Assembly (NCBI GenBank): GCA_013112725.1
Contig: JABFFZ010000060.1
Span: 1-35,235 of the forward strand
DNA: 35,235 bases
Origin: Chloroflexota bacterium
GTDB taxonomy: Bacteria; Chloroflexota; Anaerolineae; Promineifilales; Promineifilaceae
Reading direction: 5' to 3'
Under the pieces are notes generated by a model. That model saw only the letters and a list, made by a program, of their open reading frames with translations. It did not search any database and was not told where the DNA came from. Both the position numbers and the translations under genes were made by a program. Below are positions 16,928-25,625 of this stretch, one piece after another. Positions within the stretch are counted from its first letter, which is position 1, and each line of letters begins with the position of its first letter.

Positions 16928-17728
16928 ATGATCAACCATATATCCATCAAGACCATTGACACGCCGGTGCGGAACTGGAAACCGGCAAATCTGGAAAACC
17001 TCAACCGCCGCTTTGAAAACCGCCCGCCGGAGGAATTGCTGCGCTGGGCGCTGGCAACGTATGGCGATTCGCTGGTGGTAGCCACCGGCTTTGGCGGGTC
17101 GGGCATTGTGCAGATGCACATGATCGCCCAATTCCGCCCCAAGACGACCTTTTTTTACCTGCAAACGGATTTACTCTTCCCGGAGACGCTGGCGCTGCGC
17201 GATGAACTGTCGGCGCGGTTGGGCATCCAGTTTACGGAAGTGCATTCGGGGCTGTCGTTAGGGGAGCAGGCGTATCAATACGGCCGTGACCTGTGGGCGC
17301 GCAACCCCGACCTCTGCTGCCTGCTGCGTAAAGTGGAGCCGATGAAACAATTCCTGGCGGACAAACGGGCCTGGGTAACGGCTATCCGCCGCGACCAATC
17401 CCCCAGCCGGGCGCAGACGCCGCTGGTGGATTGGGACTATGCCAATGGGCTGATCAAGCTGGCCCCCCTGGCAGCATGGACAAAGGAGCAAGTACAGGAT
17501 TACATTGACCGCTACGACCTGCCGTACAACAAACTGCGTGACGCGGGCTATGGCTCAATTGGCTGTGTGCCCTGCACCCGGCCGTTGCTGGCGGGCGAAA
17601 CGGACGAGCGAGCTGGTCGCTGGGCAGGTATGGACAAAATTGAGTGCGGCATTCACATTCAGCCAAACGGCAAGATTGTGCGTCTAGGTCAGGTGGCAGG
17701 CACCTTGGAAGTGCCTGTCACCTTGTAA
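16928..17728 (+). CDS. cysH: Assimilatory adenylyl-sulfate (APS) reductase, [4Fe-4S] type
   Basis: A 266-aa thioredoxin-dependent reductase forming sulfite from APS. The ATP-PPase-like fold starts with VVATGFGGSGIVQMH. The [4Fe-4S] ligands are Cys130-Cys131 and Cys213/Cys216 (GCVPC), which marks the APS-preferring class rather than PAPS-only enzymes. The catalytic cysteine is Cys240 in IECGIH. The start is set at the ATG at 16928; a TTG two codons earlier is also open and neither has a good ribosome-binding site. The last residues after RLGQ (VAGTLEVPVTL) are encoded by the hairpin at 17691-17723. They look like a repeat-derived tail. Sulfate adenylyltransferase is not in the window. Confidence 0.93.
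   Translation: MINHISIKTIDTPVRNWKPANLENLNRRFENRPPEELLRWALATYGDSLVVATGFGGSGIVQMHMIAQFRPKTTFFYLQTDLLFPETLALRDELSARLGIQFTEVHSGLSLGEQAYQYGRDLWARNPDLCCLLRKVEPMKQFLADKRAWVTAIRRDQSPSRAQTPLVDWDYANGLIKLAPLAAWTKEQVQDYIDRYDLPYNKLRDAGYGSIGCVPCTRPLLAGETDERAGRWAGMDKIECGIHIQPNGKIVRLGQVAGTLEVPVTL
17691..17723. repeat. Hairpin covering the 3-prime end of cysH
   Basis: Arms 17691-17703 and 17711-17723 are complementary with one G-T pair. The reading frame of cysH runs through both arms and stops 3 nt after. It is an intergenic-type repeat that has become coding. Confidence 0.6.
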
Positions 17729-17733
17729 TACCG

Positions 17734-18378
17734 ATGAAACCCTACCCCCTCTTTCTCATTGGTTTGCAAAACCGCCTCTGCGTGGTGATTGGCGGCGGGC
17801 ATGAGGCGGAACACAAGGTGGCCGGGCTGCTGGAGGTGGCGGCGGCGGTGACGGTGATTGCCCCGGAACTGACGCCGACGCTGCAACAATGGGCGGACGA
17901 CGGCCGTTTCGTCTGGTTGGATCGGAAGTATGAAACAGGCGACCTCAAGGGGGCGTTCCTCGTCATCGCCGAACGCGCCGATGCCGAGCGCAACGCGGCT
18001 ATTTACGAAGAGGCAGAAACGGAACGGGCGCTGGTGACTGTGATGGATGACGTGGCTCATTGTAATGTGGTGGCGGGATCGGTGGTGCGGCAGGGGCCGC
18101 TGGTGATTTCTATTTCCACCAGCGGCGCCGCCCCGGCGCTGGCGGTACGGCTGCGCGAGGAGTTTGAGGGGCGGTTTGACCCGGCATATGGCACGTTTTT
18201 AGAGTGGATGGCGGCGTTACGGCCGACGATAGCCGCCACGCATCCCCAATTTGGTGAACGCAAACGGCGCTGGTATGAACTGGTGGATTCGGAGGTGCTG
18301 GCGCTGATCCGGCACGGCCGTGAGGCCGAAGCGCGGCAGTTGATTGCAGATGTTATGGGGATTGAGATGCGGGAGTGA
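17734..18378 (+). CDS. Precorrin-2 dehydrogenase / sirohydrochlorin ferrochelatase
   Basis: A 214-aa protein of the CysG N-terminal/Met8p type. It oxidises precorrin-2 with NAD and, in many members, inserts iron to give sirohaem. The NAD-binding GGGHEAEHKV is near residues 18-27, the second half has VDxxxxCNVVxGSVVRQGPLVISISTSGAAPALA, and a helical dimerisation tail follows. Start at the ATG 17734, 5 bp after the cysH stop; longer readings overlap cysH. It completes the sirohaem route begun by CobA. The TGA stop is part of a GGGAGTGA/TCACTCCC hairpin. Confidence 0.92.
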   Translation: MKPYPLFLIGLQNRLCVVIGGGHEAEHKVAGLLEVAAAVTVIAPELTPTLQQWADDGRFVWLDRKYETGDLKGAFLVIAERADAERNAAIYEEAETERALVTVMDDVAHCNVVAGSVVRQGPLVISISTSGAAPALAVRLREEFEGRFDPAYGTFLEWMAALRPTIAATHPQFGERKRRWYELVDSEVLALIRHGREAEARQLIADVMGIEMRE

Positions 18379-18405
18379 AGTGCGACGCACCTGGACATCA
18401 CTCCC
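18371..18405 (+). terminator. Hairpin at the end of the sulfur operon
   Basis: GGGAGTGA (18371-18378) pairs with TCACTCCC (18398-18405). The TGA of the dehydrogenase gene is the end of the left arm. It lies between two convergent genes (the sulfur operon and mazF). No T-run. Confidence 0.45.
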
Positions 18406-18433
18406 TCACCTGCTCACTCTATCATGGAAGGGT

Positions 18434-18766
18434 TTAATTGAACGTCAAGTTAAGTTGAACTTTGATGGCCTGTTCCACTTTCTGCATATCGGCGGGAGAA
18501 AGTTGCCCGGCACGGTTTGACAGGCGGAGTTTGCTGACCGTTGTCAGTTGGTCAACCAGTGCTTTGGCCGGCTGGCGGGAAAATGTTACCAGCGCTTCAC
18601 TGGGATAAACATGCTCAATTTTGGCGCTGGTAAGGGGAACAACCTGCACCCGGTTCAGATGCTTATTGGCGGCGTTATTGCTGACGATGACGGCCGGCCG
18701 CTGTTTACGAATTTCGCCGCCAACAGCGGGATCAAAATTTACCCACCACACCTCACCCCGCTTCAT
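18434..18766 (-). CDS. mazF: MazF/PemK-type toxin
   Basis: A 110-aa endoribonuclease toxin of the MazF family, expected to cleave mRNA at short sequence motifs. Family marks are RGEVWWVNFDP at the start, KQRPAVIVSNN and VVPLTSA in the core and the helix ending in VEQAIKVQL. TAGGAG precedes the ATG. The start overlaps the end of the antitoxin gene by 14 nt, so the two are translationally coupled. It is the second gene of a two-gene minus-strand operon. Confidence 0.93.
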   Translation of the reverse strand: MKRGEVWWVNFDPAVGGEIRKQRPAVIVSNNAANKHLNRVQVVPLTSAKIEHVYPSEALVTFSRQPAKALVDQLTTVSKLRLSNRAGQLSPADMQKVEQAIKVQLNLTFN

Positions 18767-18983
18767 TTGCTACATCTCCTACAGTTGCTTCCGCCCATTC
18801 CCAGGCTTCGGCTTCGCGGCTTTCATCGGCAGCCATCGCCGCGTAAGCAGCATCAAGGTCAGGAGAAATGACATACGGCCGTACCAATTCCTGAATAAAC
18901 CCACTAATCCGGCGCGGGCCAATGATTTGATACAACCCTTCATATATTTCTTCATCAATGGTAATTGTTAATTTCTTTTGCAT
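18753..18983 (-). CDS. Antitoxin, ribbon-helix-helix type
   Basis: A 76-aa partner of the MazF toxin. Residues 1-40 (KKLTITIDEEIYEGLYQIIG, then ISGFIQELVRPYV) form a ribbon-helix-helix DNA-binding unit. The acidic, Ala- and Trp-rich C-terminus should wrap the toxin. The start is the ATG at 18983, because GAGGAG lies 6 nt upstream; a longer reading by five codons is possible. It probably represses its own promoter through the palindrome at 19009-19018. Confidence 0.88.
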   Translation of the reverse strand: MQKKLTITIDEEIYEGLYQIIGPRRISGFIQELVRPYVISPDLDAAYAAMAADESREAEAWEWAEATVGDVANEAG

Positions 18984-19008
18984 TCGTTCACTCCTCACGA
19001 CAAACTAT

Positions 19009-19046
19009 TACACGTGTAGTATACGTGCAGCACCAGAGGGGAGCAA
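19009..19046 (-). promoter_or_regulatory. Toxin-antitoxin promoter with operator
   Basis: On the minus strand TTGCTC (19041-19046), 17-bp spacer and TATACT (19018-19023). The 10-bp palindrome TACACGTGTA (19009-19018) overlaps the -10 box and start-site region, as expected for autorepression by the antitoxin. Confidence 0.55.
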
Positions 19047-19113
19047 GCGGTATGGACATGGAGCAAAGCCGGCCATTCACCTGGTTCAGGACAAAAACTT
19101 TGTCGGCTGAAAA

Positions 19114-19133
19114 AAGTCGGCGAAGGCCGACTT
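19114..19133 (-). terminator. Intrinsic terminator of the sulfotransferase gene
   Basis: AAGTCGGC (19114-19121) pairs with GCCGACTT (19126-19133) around a 4-nt loop. On the minus strand the stem is followed by a run of Ts. It lies 44 nt after the sulfotransferase stop. Confidence 0.65.
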
Positions 19134-19176
19134 CGCCTTTTGTTGTCACGATTTTAATCGCCGGATTTACATCCCC

Positions 19177-19953
19177 TTACCCCACCTCCATTTTATAACC
19201 AAACAACGCCATATCCTGCCGGTAGCGGGCAACGGCCAACTGCGCCAGCGCAGGCGTGTACATTTTCGGGTAAGGTTTGTGGGGCGAAGGGTTGAAATGG
19301 GGCAGCGGCCCGATGTTGGCCTGCTGCCGGACAAATTCCCAATCTTGCGCCAACTGCTCAAAGCGGCCCACAAAATCTACGATAGGCTTCCCCCCCTGAT
19401 ACACAAAGGTGTGCTGCGAGCGAAAATGGCGGTCGGCACGGTCGTCCGGGATGGCCGCCACGGCCGTGACAAACTCCGCAAAACTCATCTCCGGCCAAAA
19501 GCGATGGCCGTAGCGCCAAAACAACAACGGCATCTGCAACTGGCAGGCATACAGCACAATCTTCTGCGCGTAACAGGAAACCAGCCGATCCAGCGGATGG
19601 CGCACAAAGGTAAAACGAAAATAATCAGTCAGATTGGGTACGGCCGTTAAGGGTACAGTCTGGAAAGCGGCCTCATGCGGGTCAGTGTAGGGCAGCCCGG
19701 CGGCGTCCGCCAGCGCCGCCTTAATCGAACGATTGGCCACTTTAGGCACAGGCACATAGAGCAATTTTTGAGCGGGCAGGAGGATGGCCGACGGCCGTTC
19801 CCAGGCATAGCTGTAATCCAAAAACGGCACATAACGCGGCAGCGGCGAGCGCATAAACCATACCCTGGCCGCCCGCGCCGCCGGCCTGAACTTCCCAGAA
19901 AATGAAGCCATACCGCCACATTGTAAAGCGGCTTGCACCATCGGCCAAATCAT
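19177..19953 (-). CDS. Sulfotransferase family protein
   Basis: A 258-aa enzyme of the carbohydrate sulfotransferase type (Sulfotransfer_2-like). The 5-prime phosphosulfate-binding loop is seen in VPVPKVANRSIKAAL near residues 67-81 and the 3-prime phosphate site in FRFTFVRHPLDRLVSCY near 111-127. It would transfer sulfate from PAPS to a sugar or lipid hydroxyl. The acceptor cannot be predicted. No signal peptide is evident. The ATG at 19953 has no good ribosome-binding site, and an internal ATG at 19911 is equally possible. The sulfur operon nearby uses APS, so a link between the two is not shown. Confidence 0.85.
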   Translation of the reverse strand: MIWPMVQAALQCGGMASFSGKFRPAARAARVWFMRSPLPRYVPFLDYSYAWERPSAILLPAQKLLYVPVPKVANRSIKAALADAAGLPYTDPHEAAFQTVPLTAVPNLTDYFRFTFVRHPLDRLVSCYAQKIVLYACQLQMPLLFWRYGHRFWPEMSFAEFVTAVAAIPDDRADRHFRSQHTFVYQGGKPIVDFVGRFEQLAQDWEFVRQQANIGPLPHFNPSPHKPYPKMYTPALAQLAVARYRQDMALFGYKMEVG

Positions 19954-19968
19954 GGCTACACTACGCTC

Positions 19969-20005
19969 TTATTCATAATTCCTAATTCCTAATTCATAAT
20001 TCCTA
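19969..20005. repeat. CATAATT/CCTAATT heptad direct array
   Basis: Five 7-nt units (CATAATT, CCTAATT, CCTAATT, CATAATT, CCTAAAC) lie in the short divergent gap between the sulfotransferase and MFS genes. There is no inverted half. Similar CATAATT units occur at 4582-4612. Confidence 0.65.
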
Positions 20006-20008
20006 AAC

Positions 20009-22270
20009 ATGGCCACCACACCCCTCTCCCCCCCAGAACCCACCACCATTGAAAAAATGCGCGGCCTGCGCTGGAGCATTGCCGGGGATTCGGCCAACAC
20101 CGTCTTTGTCGAATTTACCTTCTTTGGCTCGGTCTTCATCCTCTTTCTGGATGCGCTGGCGTTGAGCAAGGGGCAAATCGGCATTGTGCTTTCGCTTTTC
20201 CCTTTCGCCGGTCTCATCGCCCCCTTCATTGCCCCCCGCGTGGCCCGGTTTGGCTACAAGCGCACCTTCATCACCTTTTGGGGTATCCGCAAATTTTTTG
20301 CGGCGCAACTGCTATTGACGCCCTGGGTCTACGGCCGTTTCGGCGAAAACGCCGCCATCCTCTTTGTGGCTGCCAACACCGCCCTCTTTGCCCTCTGCCG
20401 CGCCACCGCCGAAACGGGCAAATACCCCTGGACGCAGGAGTACGTGCCCAACCACGTGCGCGGCAAATACTCCGCACTGGATAATGTGTTCACCACCACC
20501 GTCGGTTTTGTCGCCGTGGCCACCGCCGGGTACGTCATCGCCCACAACAGCGGGCTAACCGGTTTCATGCTTCTCATTGGCCTGGGCGTGGCCTTTGGTC
20601 TGGTGGGTGTATGGGCGTATACCCATATTCCCGGTGGCGCAGCCGTTGCCGTGCCCAAACAAAAAAACCAGCGCGCATTGTGGACGGCCGTACACGACCA
20701 AAACTTCCGCTATTACCTCCTGGGCATCGCCCTGATGACCCTGGCGACCGCCCCCATGATCTCCTTCCTGCCCCTCTTCATGGTGGAAGAAGTGCGCCTG
20801 CCCCAAAGCCAGGTGGTACTGCTGCAAAATGGCGTCCTCATCGGCAGCCTGCTCTCCGTATTCGCCTGGGGCTGGGCCGCCGACCGGTATGGCAGCGCGC
20901 CCATCATGCTCTCCGGCGTCCTGCTGCGCATCTTGCTGCCCATCTGCTGGCTGTTCATACCCAAAGGCAGTCCCTACAGCCTCTATGCCGCCCTGAGCAT
21001 CGCCTTGCTGCAGGGCGTTGCCAACATGGGCTGGGCCATCGGTTCCGCACGGCTCCTGTTTGTCAGTGTGGTTCCCCCCGAAAAAAAGAGCGACTATATG
21101 GCCCTTTATTACGCCTGGATCGGCGTCATCGGTGGCCTGAGCCAGTTGTTTGGCGGCTGGATTTTGGATCTGTCGAGTGAACTGGCGGTGGATTTAGGGA
21201 TTGTAAAGTTGAACCCGTATACCCCCCTGTTTTTACTGGGCATCACCCTGCCGCTGGGCAGCCTCTATTTCCTGCGCCGGGTGCAGACAGATAGCAATGT
21301 GGGTATCGGCCGTTTTGCCGGTCTGTTGTTTCGGGGCAATCCCTTCCTGGCCGTGGAATCTATGATTCGTTACCACATGGCTAAAGATGAGCAAACGGCC
21401 GTGCGCCTCACCGAGCGTTTGGGCCAGGCACGCAGCCTGCTCACCATCGAAGAACTGCTGGAATCATTGGCCGACCCCCGTTTTAACGTGCGTTTTGAAG
21501 CCATTGTGGCTATCGGCCGTACCCGCCCCGACGCCCAACTGCTCCACGCTCTTAGCCAGGTTTTGCACGGCAACGACCCGGCGCTGGGGGTGATGGCCGC
21601 CTGGGCATTAGGACGCAGCCACGACGAACGTGCCCGCGAACCACTCCACGCGGCGCTCGATTCCAGCTACCGCTCCATCCGCGCCCACAGCGCCCGCTCA
21701 CTGGGCACATTGGGCGACCAGAGCGTGATCCCCCTTCTGCAAAACCGCCTGGCCGCCGAAAGTGATCACGGCCTGCGTATCGCCTATGCCTCGGCCCTGG
21801 GGCAGTTGCAGGCCATCGCCGCCACCGAAGCCATCCTGGCGCTGCTGGCCGATGAACCAGAAGAACCGGCCCGGCTGGAACTGGCGCTGGCAGTGGCCCG
21901 GCTGACGGGGGAGGAGTACACCTTCATCCAGCTATTACGCCAGTCGCGCCACGACAGGGGCACGGCACTGGCGCAGGCCATCACCGGGCTGGAAAAGAAG
22001 TGGCGGAAGGGAAGGGACACGGCCGTGACCCCCACAGACGCGCCCCCCGCCCTCACCCTCCTCACCCAAAGCGCCGCCGCCTTCAGCATCGGGGATTTGG
22101 ATGATGGCCTGACCATCCTCTGCCGCTTTTTGCAGACCGGCCTCCCTAACGGCCTGCCCCCGTTTCAGCAAATGATTTTGCAGGAATGTGCCCACCATCT
22201 GGAAACGACCGGCGCCGCGCGCCTGGAATACGCCCTGCTGGCGCTGCACCTGCTAACCGTGAACTCGTAA
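20009..22270 (+). CDS. MFS transporter fused to a C-terminal HEAT-repeat domain
   Basis: A 753-aa protein. Residues about 25-425 form a 12-helix major facilitator unit, with the inter-helix motif WAADRYGSAP near 289-298 and long hydrophobic segments. After residue 450 it is soluble, with HEAT-like repeats between about 485 and 625 (FNVRFEAIVAIGR, GVMAAWALGRS, RSIRAHSARSLGTLGD, LRIAYASALGQL) and a helical tail. The HEAT part should be cytosolic and could dock a partner or gate transport. The substrate is unknown. The start ATG lies 3 nt after a heptad array and has no clear ribosome-binding site. The TAA stop is inside the hairpin at 22267-22299. Confidence 0.87.
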   Translation: MATTPLSPPEPTTIEKMRGLRWSIAGDSANTVFVEFTFFGSVFILFLDALALSKGQIGIVLSLFPFAGLIAPFIAPRVARFGYKRTFITFWGIRKFFAAQLLLTPWVYGRFGENAAILFVAANTALFALCRATAETGKYPWTQEYVPNHVRGKYSALDNVFTTTVGFVAVATAGYVIAHNSGLTGFMLLIGLGVAFGLVGVWAYTHIPGGAAVAVPKQKNQRALWTAVHDQNFRYYLLGIALMTLATAPMISFLPLFMVEEVRLPQSQVVLLQNGVLIGSLLSVFAWGWAADRYGSAPIMLSGVLLRILLPICWLFIPKGSPYSLYAALSIALLQGVANMGWAIGSARLLFVSVVPPEKKSDYMALYYAWIGVIGGLSQLFGGWILDLSSELAVDLGIVKLNPYTPLFLLGITLPLGSLYFLRRVQTDSNVGIGRFAGLLFRGNPFLAVESMIRYHMAKDEQTAVRLTERLGQARSLLTIEELLESLADPRFNVRFEAIVAIGRTRPDAQLLHALSQVLHGNDPALGVMAAWALGRSHDERAREPLHAALDSSYRSIRAHSARSLGTLGDQSVIPLLQNRLAAESDHGLRIAYASALGQLQAIAATEAILALLADEPEEPARLELALAVARLTGEEYTFIQLLRQSRHDRGTALAQAITGLEKKWRKGRDTAVTPTDAPPALTLLTQSAAAFSIGDLDDGLTILCRFLQTGLPNGLPPFQQMILQECAHHLETTGAARLEYALLALHLLTVNS

Positions 22271-22299
22271 TCCGTGACGGCTGACGGGTCACGGATTAC
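22267..22299. terminator. Hairpin between convergent MFS and 61-aa genes
   Basis: GTAATCCGTGAC (22267-22278) and GTCACGGATTAC (22288-22299) are perfect 12-bp complements. The MFS TAA (22268-22270) lies in the left arm, and the facing minus-strand gene stops at 22303. It should serve both genes. Confidence 0.65.
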
Positions 22300-22302
22300 C
22301 CA

Positions 22303-22488
22303 TCACGAAGCCATCTGCTTTTGTAAAAACTGCATCAACCCATCCAGGCTTTGGAAAGCGTGCCTGGTGTGCGTTTCTGGGTCTTCCAGCGTAAAGCGCC
22401 AACTATTGGCTTTTTGCGGGTCAGGCGTGCGCTCTTCCCATAAGCGCAGAATAAACGTGCGGTAAGTTGGGGGATTGTTGAAAGTCAT
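22303..22488 (-). CDS. Small conserved hypothetical protein
   Basis: A 61-aa protein beginning MTFNNPPTYRTFILRLWEER, with WRFTLEDPETHTRHAF and a final LMQFLQKQ helix. Short proteins of this design (RLWEER, WRFTLED, then a one-helix tail) are familiar from Chloroflexota genomes, but I know of no function. The ATG at 22488 is chosen because GGAG lies just upstream; the longer frame translates intergenic repeats. It converges with the MFS gene. Confidence 0.7.
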   Translation of the reverse strand: MTFNNPPTYRTFILRLWEERTPDPQKANSWRFTLEDPETHTRHAFQSLDGLMQFLQKQMAS

Positions 22489-22502
22489 AGCTTCATCTCC
22501 GG

Positions 22503-22580
22503 TGTAAATTGGTATAATGGGGAAACTGCCCGTAATTCGTGCTTCGTCATCCGTAAACCGATCACCGATTACCGGCATCC
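22503..22580. repeat. Degenerate CGTNNNN heptad array in a divergent gap
   Basis: About six 7-nt units (CGTAATT, CGTGCTT, CGTCATC, CGTAAAC, CGATCAC, CGATTAC) follow a TATAAT at 22513-22518. The gap separates the 61-aa gene from the SARP regulator. No clear promoter assignment was possible. Confidence 0.45.
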
Positions 22581-22708
22581 ACCTTGCTACACCATAAACC
22601 GCGAACGCTGATCTATCGTTAAATTTTGCGGGCAGTGCCAGGCACAGGGTACTTTTACTCTGGTCAACCACCGTAAAAGCGTCCTTTGTCTGGCGTCAAA
22701 TCAAACCT

Positions 22709-25609
22709 ATGGCTCGCCTCGAAATTTCCCTCTTAGGGTCTCCTAAAATCCAACTGGATGGAAAAGTGATAACCGGACTGCCGGCCAAGGCGCAGGCGCT
22801 GCTTTTTTACCTGGTTGTCAGTGGGCAACAACAGACACGGGAGCGGCTGGCGGAAATGCTTTTCTCCGAAGAAACGATGATGCGAGAGAAAAAGCTGAGC
22901 AATTTGCGCGGGCCGGGGGCGCTATTGGCGCTCAATGAGGTGCTGAGTGCGTTTGTGGAGACCCGCAAGTTTTCGGTGGCCTTCAATACAGAAAGCGATT
23001 ACTGGCTAGACCTGGATGAATTTCATGCTTGTTTGCGGAACCCTAACCCTACGCCGGCGCAATTGCAGCGCGCGGTTGACCTGTATCAGGGAGATTTTCT
23101 AACAGGGCTGCGGGTAAGAGATGCCGATGGCTTTGAGGAATGGGCGGAGCAGGTGCGCCGCGCCCTGGAAACCCAGATTGTGACGGCCCTTTACCTGCTT
23201 GCCGTACATTACAAAGAACAGCGGCAATTTGTAGCCGCGCTGACCTGCATTACCCGGCTACTGGCCATTAATCCCTATTTTGAGGAAGCAAACCGGGAAT
23301 TGATGCTGCTGCTGGCGCTGACCAGCCAGATCAATGAGGCGTGCAGCCATTATGAACGGTATGAATCGCTGCTGGCGGAAGACGGGCTGGAACCGGAGCC
23401 GGAAACGACGGTGCTGTACCAGAAAATCTGGCGCGGCGAGATTGCGGGGAATGATGTGGGGGTTTTACCGATGCCCACCCCACCGCCCCAGGCCTGGTCG
23501 CCGCCGTTTCAAGCGCCGCCATTACTGCCCCATTTTGTGGGCCGGGATGATTTGCGGGCGCGGATAATGGCCGCTTTGCAAGCTGAGGATGGGGATAGTA
23601 TTGCGGCTTTGGTGGGCATGGGCGGCGTGGGCAAGTCGGTGCTGGCGGCAGAAATTGCCCATGCGTTGCAAGAACATTTTAGCGATGGCGTGTTGTGGGC
23701 CAGTGTAGCCGTGAGTGAACCAACGGCCGTACTCGAAAGTTGGGCGCAGGCATACGGTTATGATTTTTCGCGGCTGCCCGACCTGGAGAACATGGCGAAT
23801 GCGTTCCGTGGTGTCCTGGCGGGCAAACGGGTGCTGCTGGTGCTGGATGATGTGGTCAGCGTGTCGCGGGTACGGCCGCTGCTGCCCAACAGCCCCCACT
23901 GCCGCGTCTTACTCACCACCCGTGACCAGGATTTAGCCCATGCCCTGGACGCGCAGGTATGGCGGCTGGCGGAATTGTCACCGGCAAACGGTCTTCTCCT
24001 GCTCACCCGCATCCTTGGCCATGAGCGGGTGGTGGCCGAAATGGAGGCGGCCGGCGCCATATGTGACCTGCTGCAAAATCTGCCACTGGCAGTGGAAATT
24101 ATCGGCCAGCGACTCAAGTCGCGCCCTCGCCGTCAATTAGCCGATGTCATCCCACGGCTGCGGGATGAAAAACAACGCCTCTCGGAATTGAAAATCAGTG
24201 ACCGGGCTGTGCGCGCCTCGTTTGCCATCAGCTATGATACGCTGGATGCGCAGGAGCGACAGATGTTCGCGTTGATGGGATTATTTCACGGCCGTAGTTT
24301 TGCCGCCGACCTCATGGCCGGTATTGCCGGACAAGACCGGTATGAAACAGAAGACCGGATTTTTGCGCTGGTGGCCCTGTCGTTGGCCCAGGAAGAGGGG
24401 GCCACGCGCTACCGGCAGCATCCGTTGTTGGCAGACTTTGCGCGGGAAAAGTTGGTGGAATCAGGGGAGGCGGGAGAGTGGTACGGCCGTCTGGTCCAAA
24501 CCTGCCTGGCCTTTGCCCAAAAACACCAGCACGAATACGACACTCTCCGCCCCGAATGGGAGACCCTGATGGCCGCCATGCAAACCGCCCATGATTACGA
24601 ATTGTGGCAGATGGTCATAGAGTTTGCCGATGCGCTGCACGATGCCTGGTTTGCCCGCGGCCGTTACACGCAAGCCCGCCAGGGCTACCGGTGGGCCTTC
24701 CACGCTGCCCAACAGACAGAGAATACGCCTGCCCAGGCAAGATGCCTGCACAACTGGGGCGTGGCCTGCCTGGAACAACGTGATTTTGAGGAAGCGAGCG
24801 ACCATCTTTCGCAGAGCAGCAACCTTTGTGCAGCCGGGCAAGACCTGGCCGGCCTCGCCCAAAATCAATGTGATCTGGCACGCATTGCCGTAGAGCAGTC
24901 CAACTATGACCTGGCGAAACAATGGCTGCATGCAAGCCGCGCCCTCTATCAATCTCTCGGCGATTTACCAGGCGTCGCAGAAACCCTGCATGTGGAAGCC
25001 AGAATGAATTACTTCCGGGGTAAACATGAAGAAACCATACGGCTAGGCAAAGAAGCTCTGGCAATTTTGGCGAACACGGCCGTTGCGGACAAGGCCTTAC
25101 GCACCCTGAGTTTATTAGCCAGCGCCTTCATCATGCAGAAGGATTTTATCTCTGCCAAATCCTACGCCCAACACGCCCTGGAACTGTCCGAAAAGGTACA
25201 AGACAAAGGCGATCAGGCAGTCGTTCTGGGGGTGTTATCTTACATCGCCCACCAACTGAATGACCTGGACACAGCCCAGACCTATGGCGAAAAAAGCCTG
25301 GAGCTGCTACAAAACATGGGCGACCTCGGCTCGCAAGCGATGATTCTGTACCAGCTAGGTCGTATTTATCTGCTGAAAGAGCAATATGAATTGGCTTTAC
25401 AAGTAGGTTTGAAGAGTCTGGAACTCTGCCGCAAGTCACAATTTAATCTGCAACTGGGCTGGACACTTACACACATTGCCGCCTGTTTTGAGCGACTGGG
25501 CCAGATGTCCCAGGCCAGAGAAAAGTGGCAAGAAGCCTGGAAAGTGGCCCAGTCGCTGCAACACCCCGCCCTCATGCAAAAGGTGCAAGAAGGGCTTAAC
25601 CGCCCGTAA
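22709..25609 (+). CDS. SARP-type NB-ARC/TPR transcriptional regulator
   Basis: A 966-aa AfsR-like STAND regulator. Residues 1-95 form a winged-helix SARP DNA-binding region and 100-245 the bacterial transcriptional activator (BTAD) domain (AVDLYQGDFLTGL, LEPEPETTVLYQ). The NB-ARC ATPase starts near 278 (FVGRDDLRARI), with Walker A GMGGVGKS at 303-310, Walker B VLLVLDD at about 375-381, sensor LLTTRD at 401-406 and LPLAVEIIG near 458-466. About 300 residues of TPR-like repeats follow (LHNWGVACLEQRDFEEA and later units). Ligand binding by the TPRs should release the ATPase to drive transcription. The target genes are not obvious. The ATG at 22709 has no clear ribosome-binding site. Confidence 0.9.
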   Translation: MARLEISLLGSPKIQLDGKVITGLPAKAQALLFYLVVSGQQQTRERLAEMLFSEETMMREKKLSNLRGPGALLALNEVLSAFVETRKFSVAFNTESDYWLDLDEFHACLRNPNPTPAQLQRAVDLYQGDFLTGLRVRDADGFEEWAEQVRRALETQIVTALYLLAVHYKEQRQFVAALTCITRLLAINPYFEEANRELMLLLALTSQINEACSHYERYESLLAEDGLEPEPETTVLYQKIWRGEIAGNDVGVLPMPTPPPQAWSPPFQAPPLLPHFVGRDDLRARIMAALQAEDGDSIAALVGMGGVGKSVLAAEIAHALQEHFSDGVLWASVAVSEPTAVLESWAQAYGYDFSRLPDLENMANAFRGVLAGKRVLLVLDDVVSVSRVRPLLPNSPHCRVLLTTRDQDLAHALDAQVWRLAELSPANGLLLLTRILGHERVVAEMEAAGAICDLLQNLPLAVEIIGQRLKSRPRRQLADVIPRLRDEKQRLSELKISDRAVRASFAISYDTLDAQERQMFALMGLFHGRSFAADLMAGIAGQDRYETEDRIFALVALSLAQEEGATRYRQHPLLADFAREKLVESGEAGEWYGRLVQTCLAFAQKHQHEYDTLRPEWETLMAAMQTAHDYELWQMVIEFADALHDAWFARGRYTQARQGYRWAFHAAQQTENTPAQARCLHNWGVACLEQRDFEEASDHLSQSSNLCAAGQDLAGLAQNQCDLARIAVEQSNYDLAKQWLHASRALYQSLGDLPGVAETLHVEARMNYFRGKHEETIRLGKEALAILANTAVADKALRTLSLLASAFIMQKDFISAKSYAQHALELSEKVQDKGDQAVVLGVLSYIAHQLNDLDTAQTYGEKSLELLQNMGDLGSQAMILYQLGRIYLLKEQYELALQVGLKSLELCRKSQFNLQLGWTLTHIAACFERLGQMSQAREKWQEAWKVAQSLQHPALMQKVQEGLNRP

Positions 25610-25625
25610 CGCCGAAAGGTGACCC

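Noticed and set aside
19177..19953. A functional link between the sulfotransferase and the sulfur operon
   Set aside because: The reductase uses APS and no PAPS-forming kinase is in the window; adjacency alone is not evidence.
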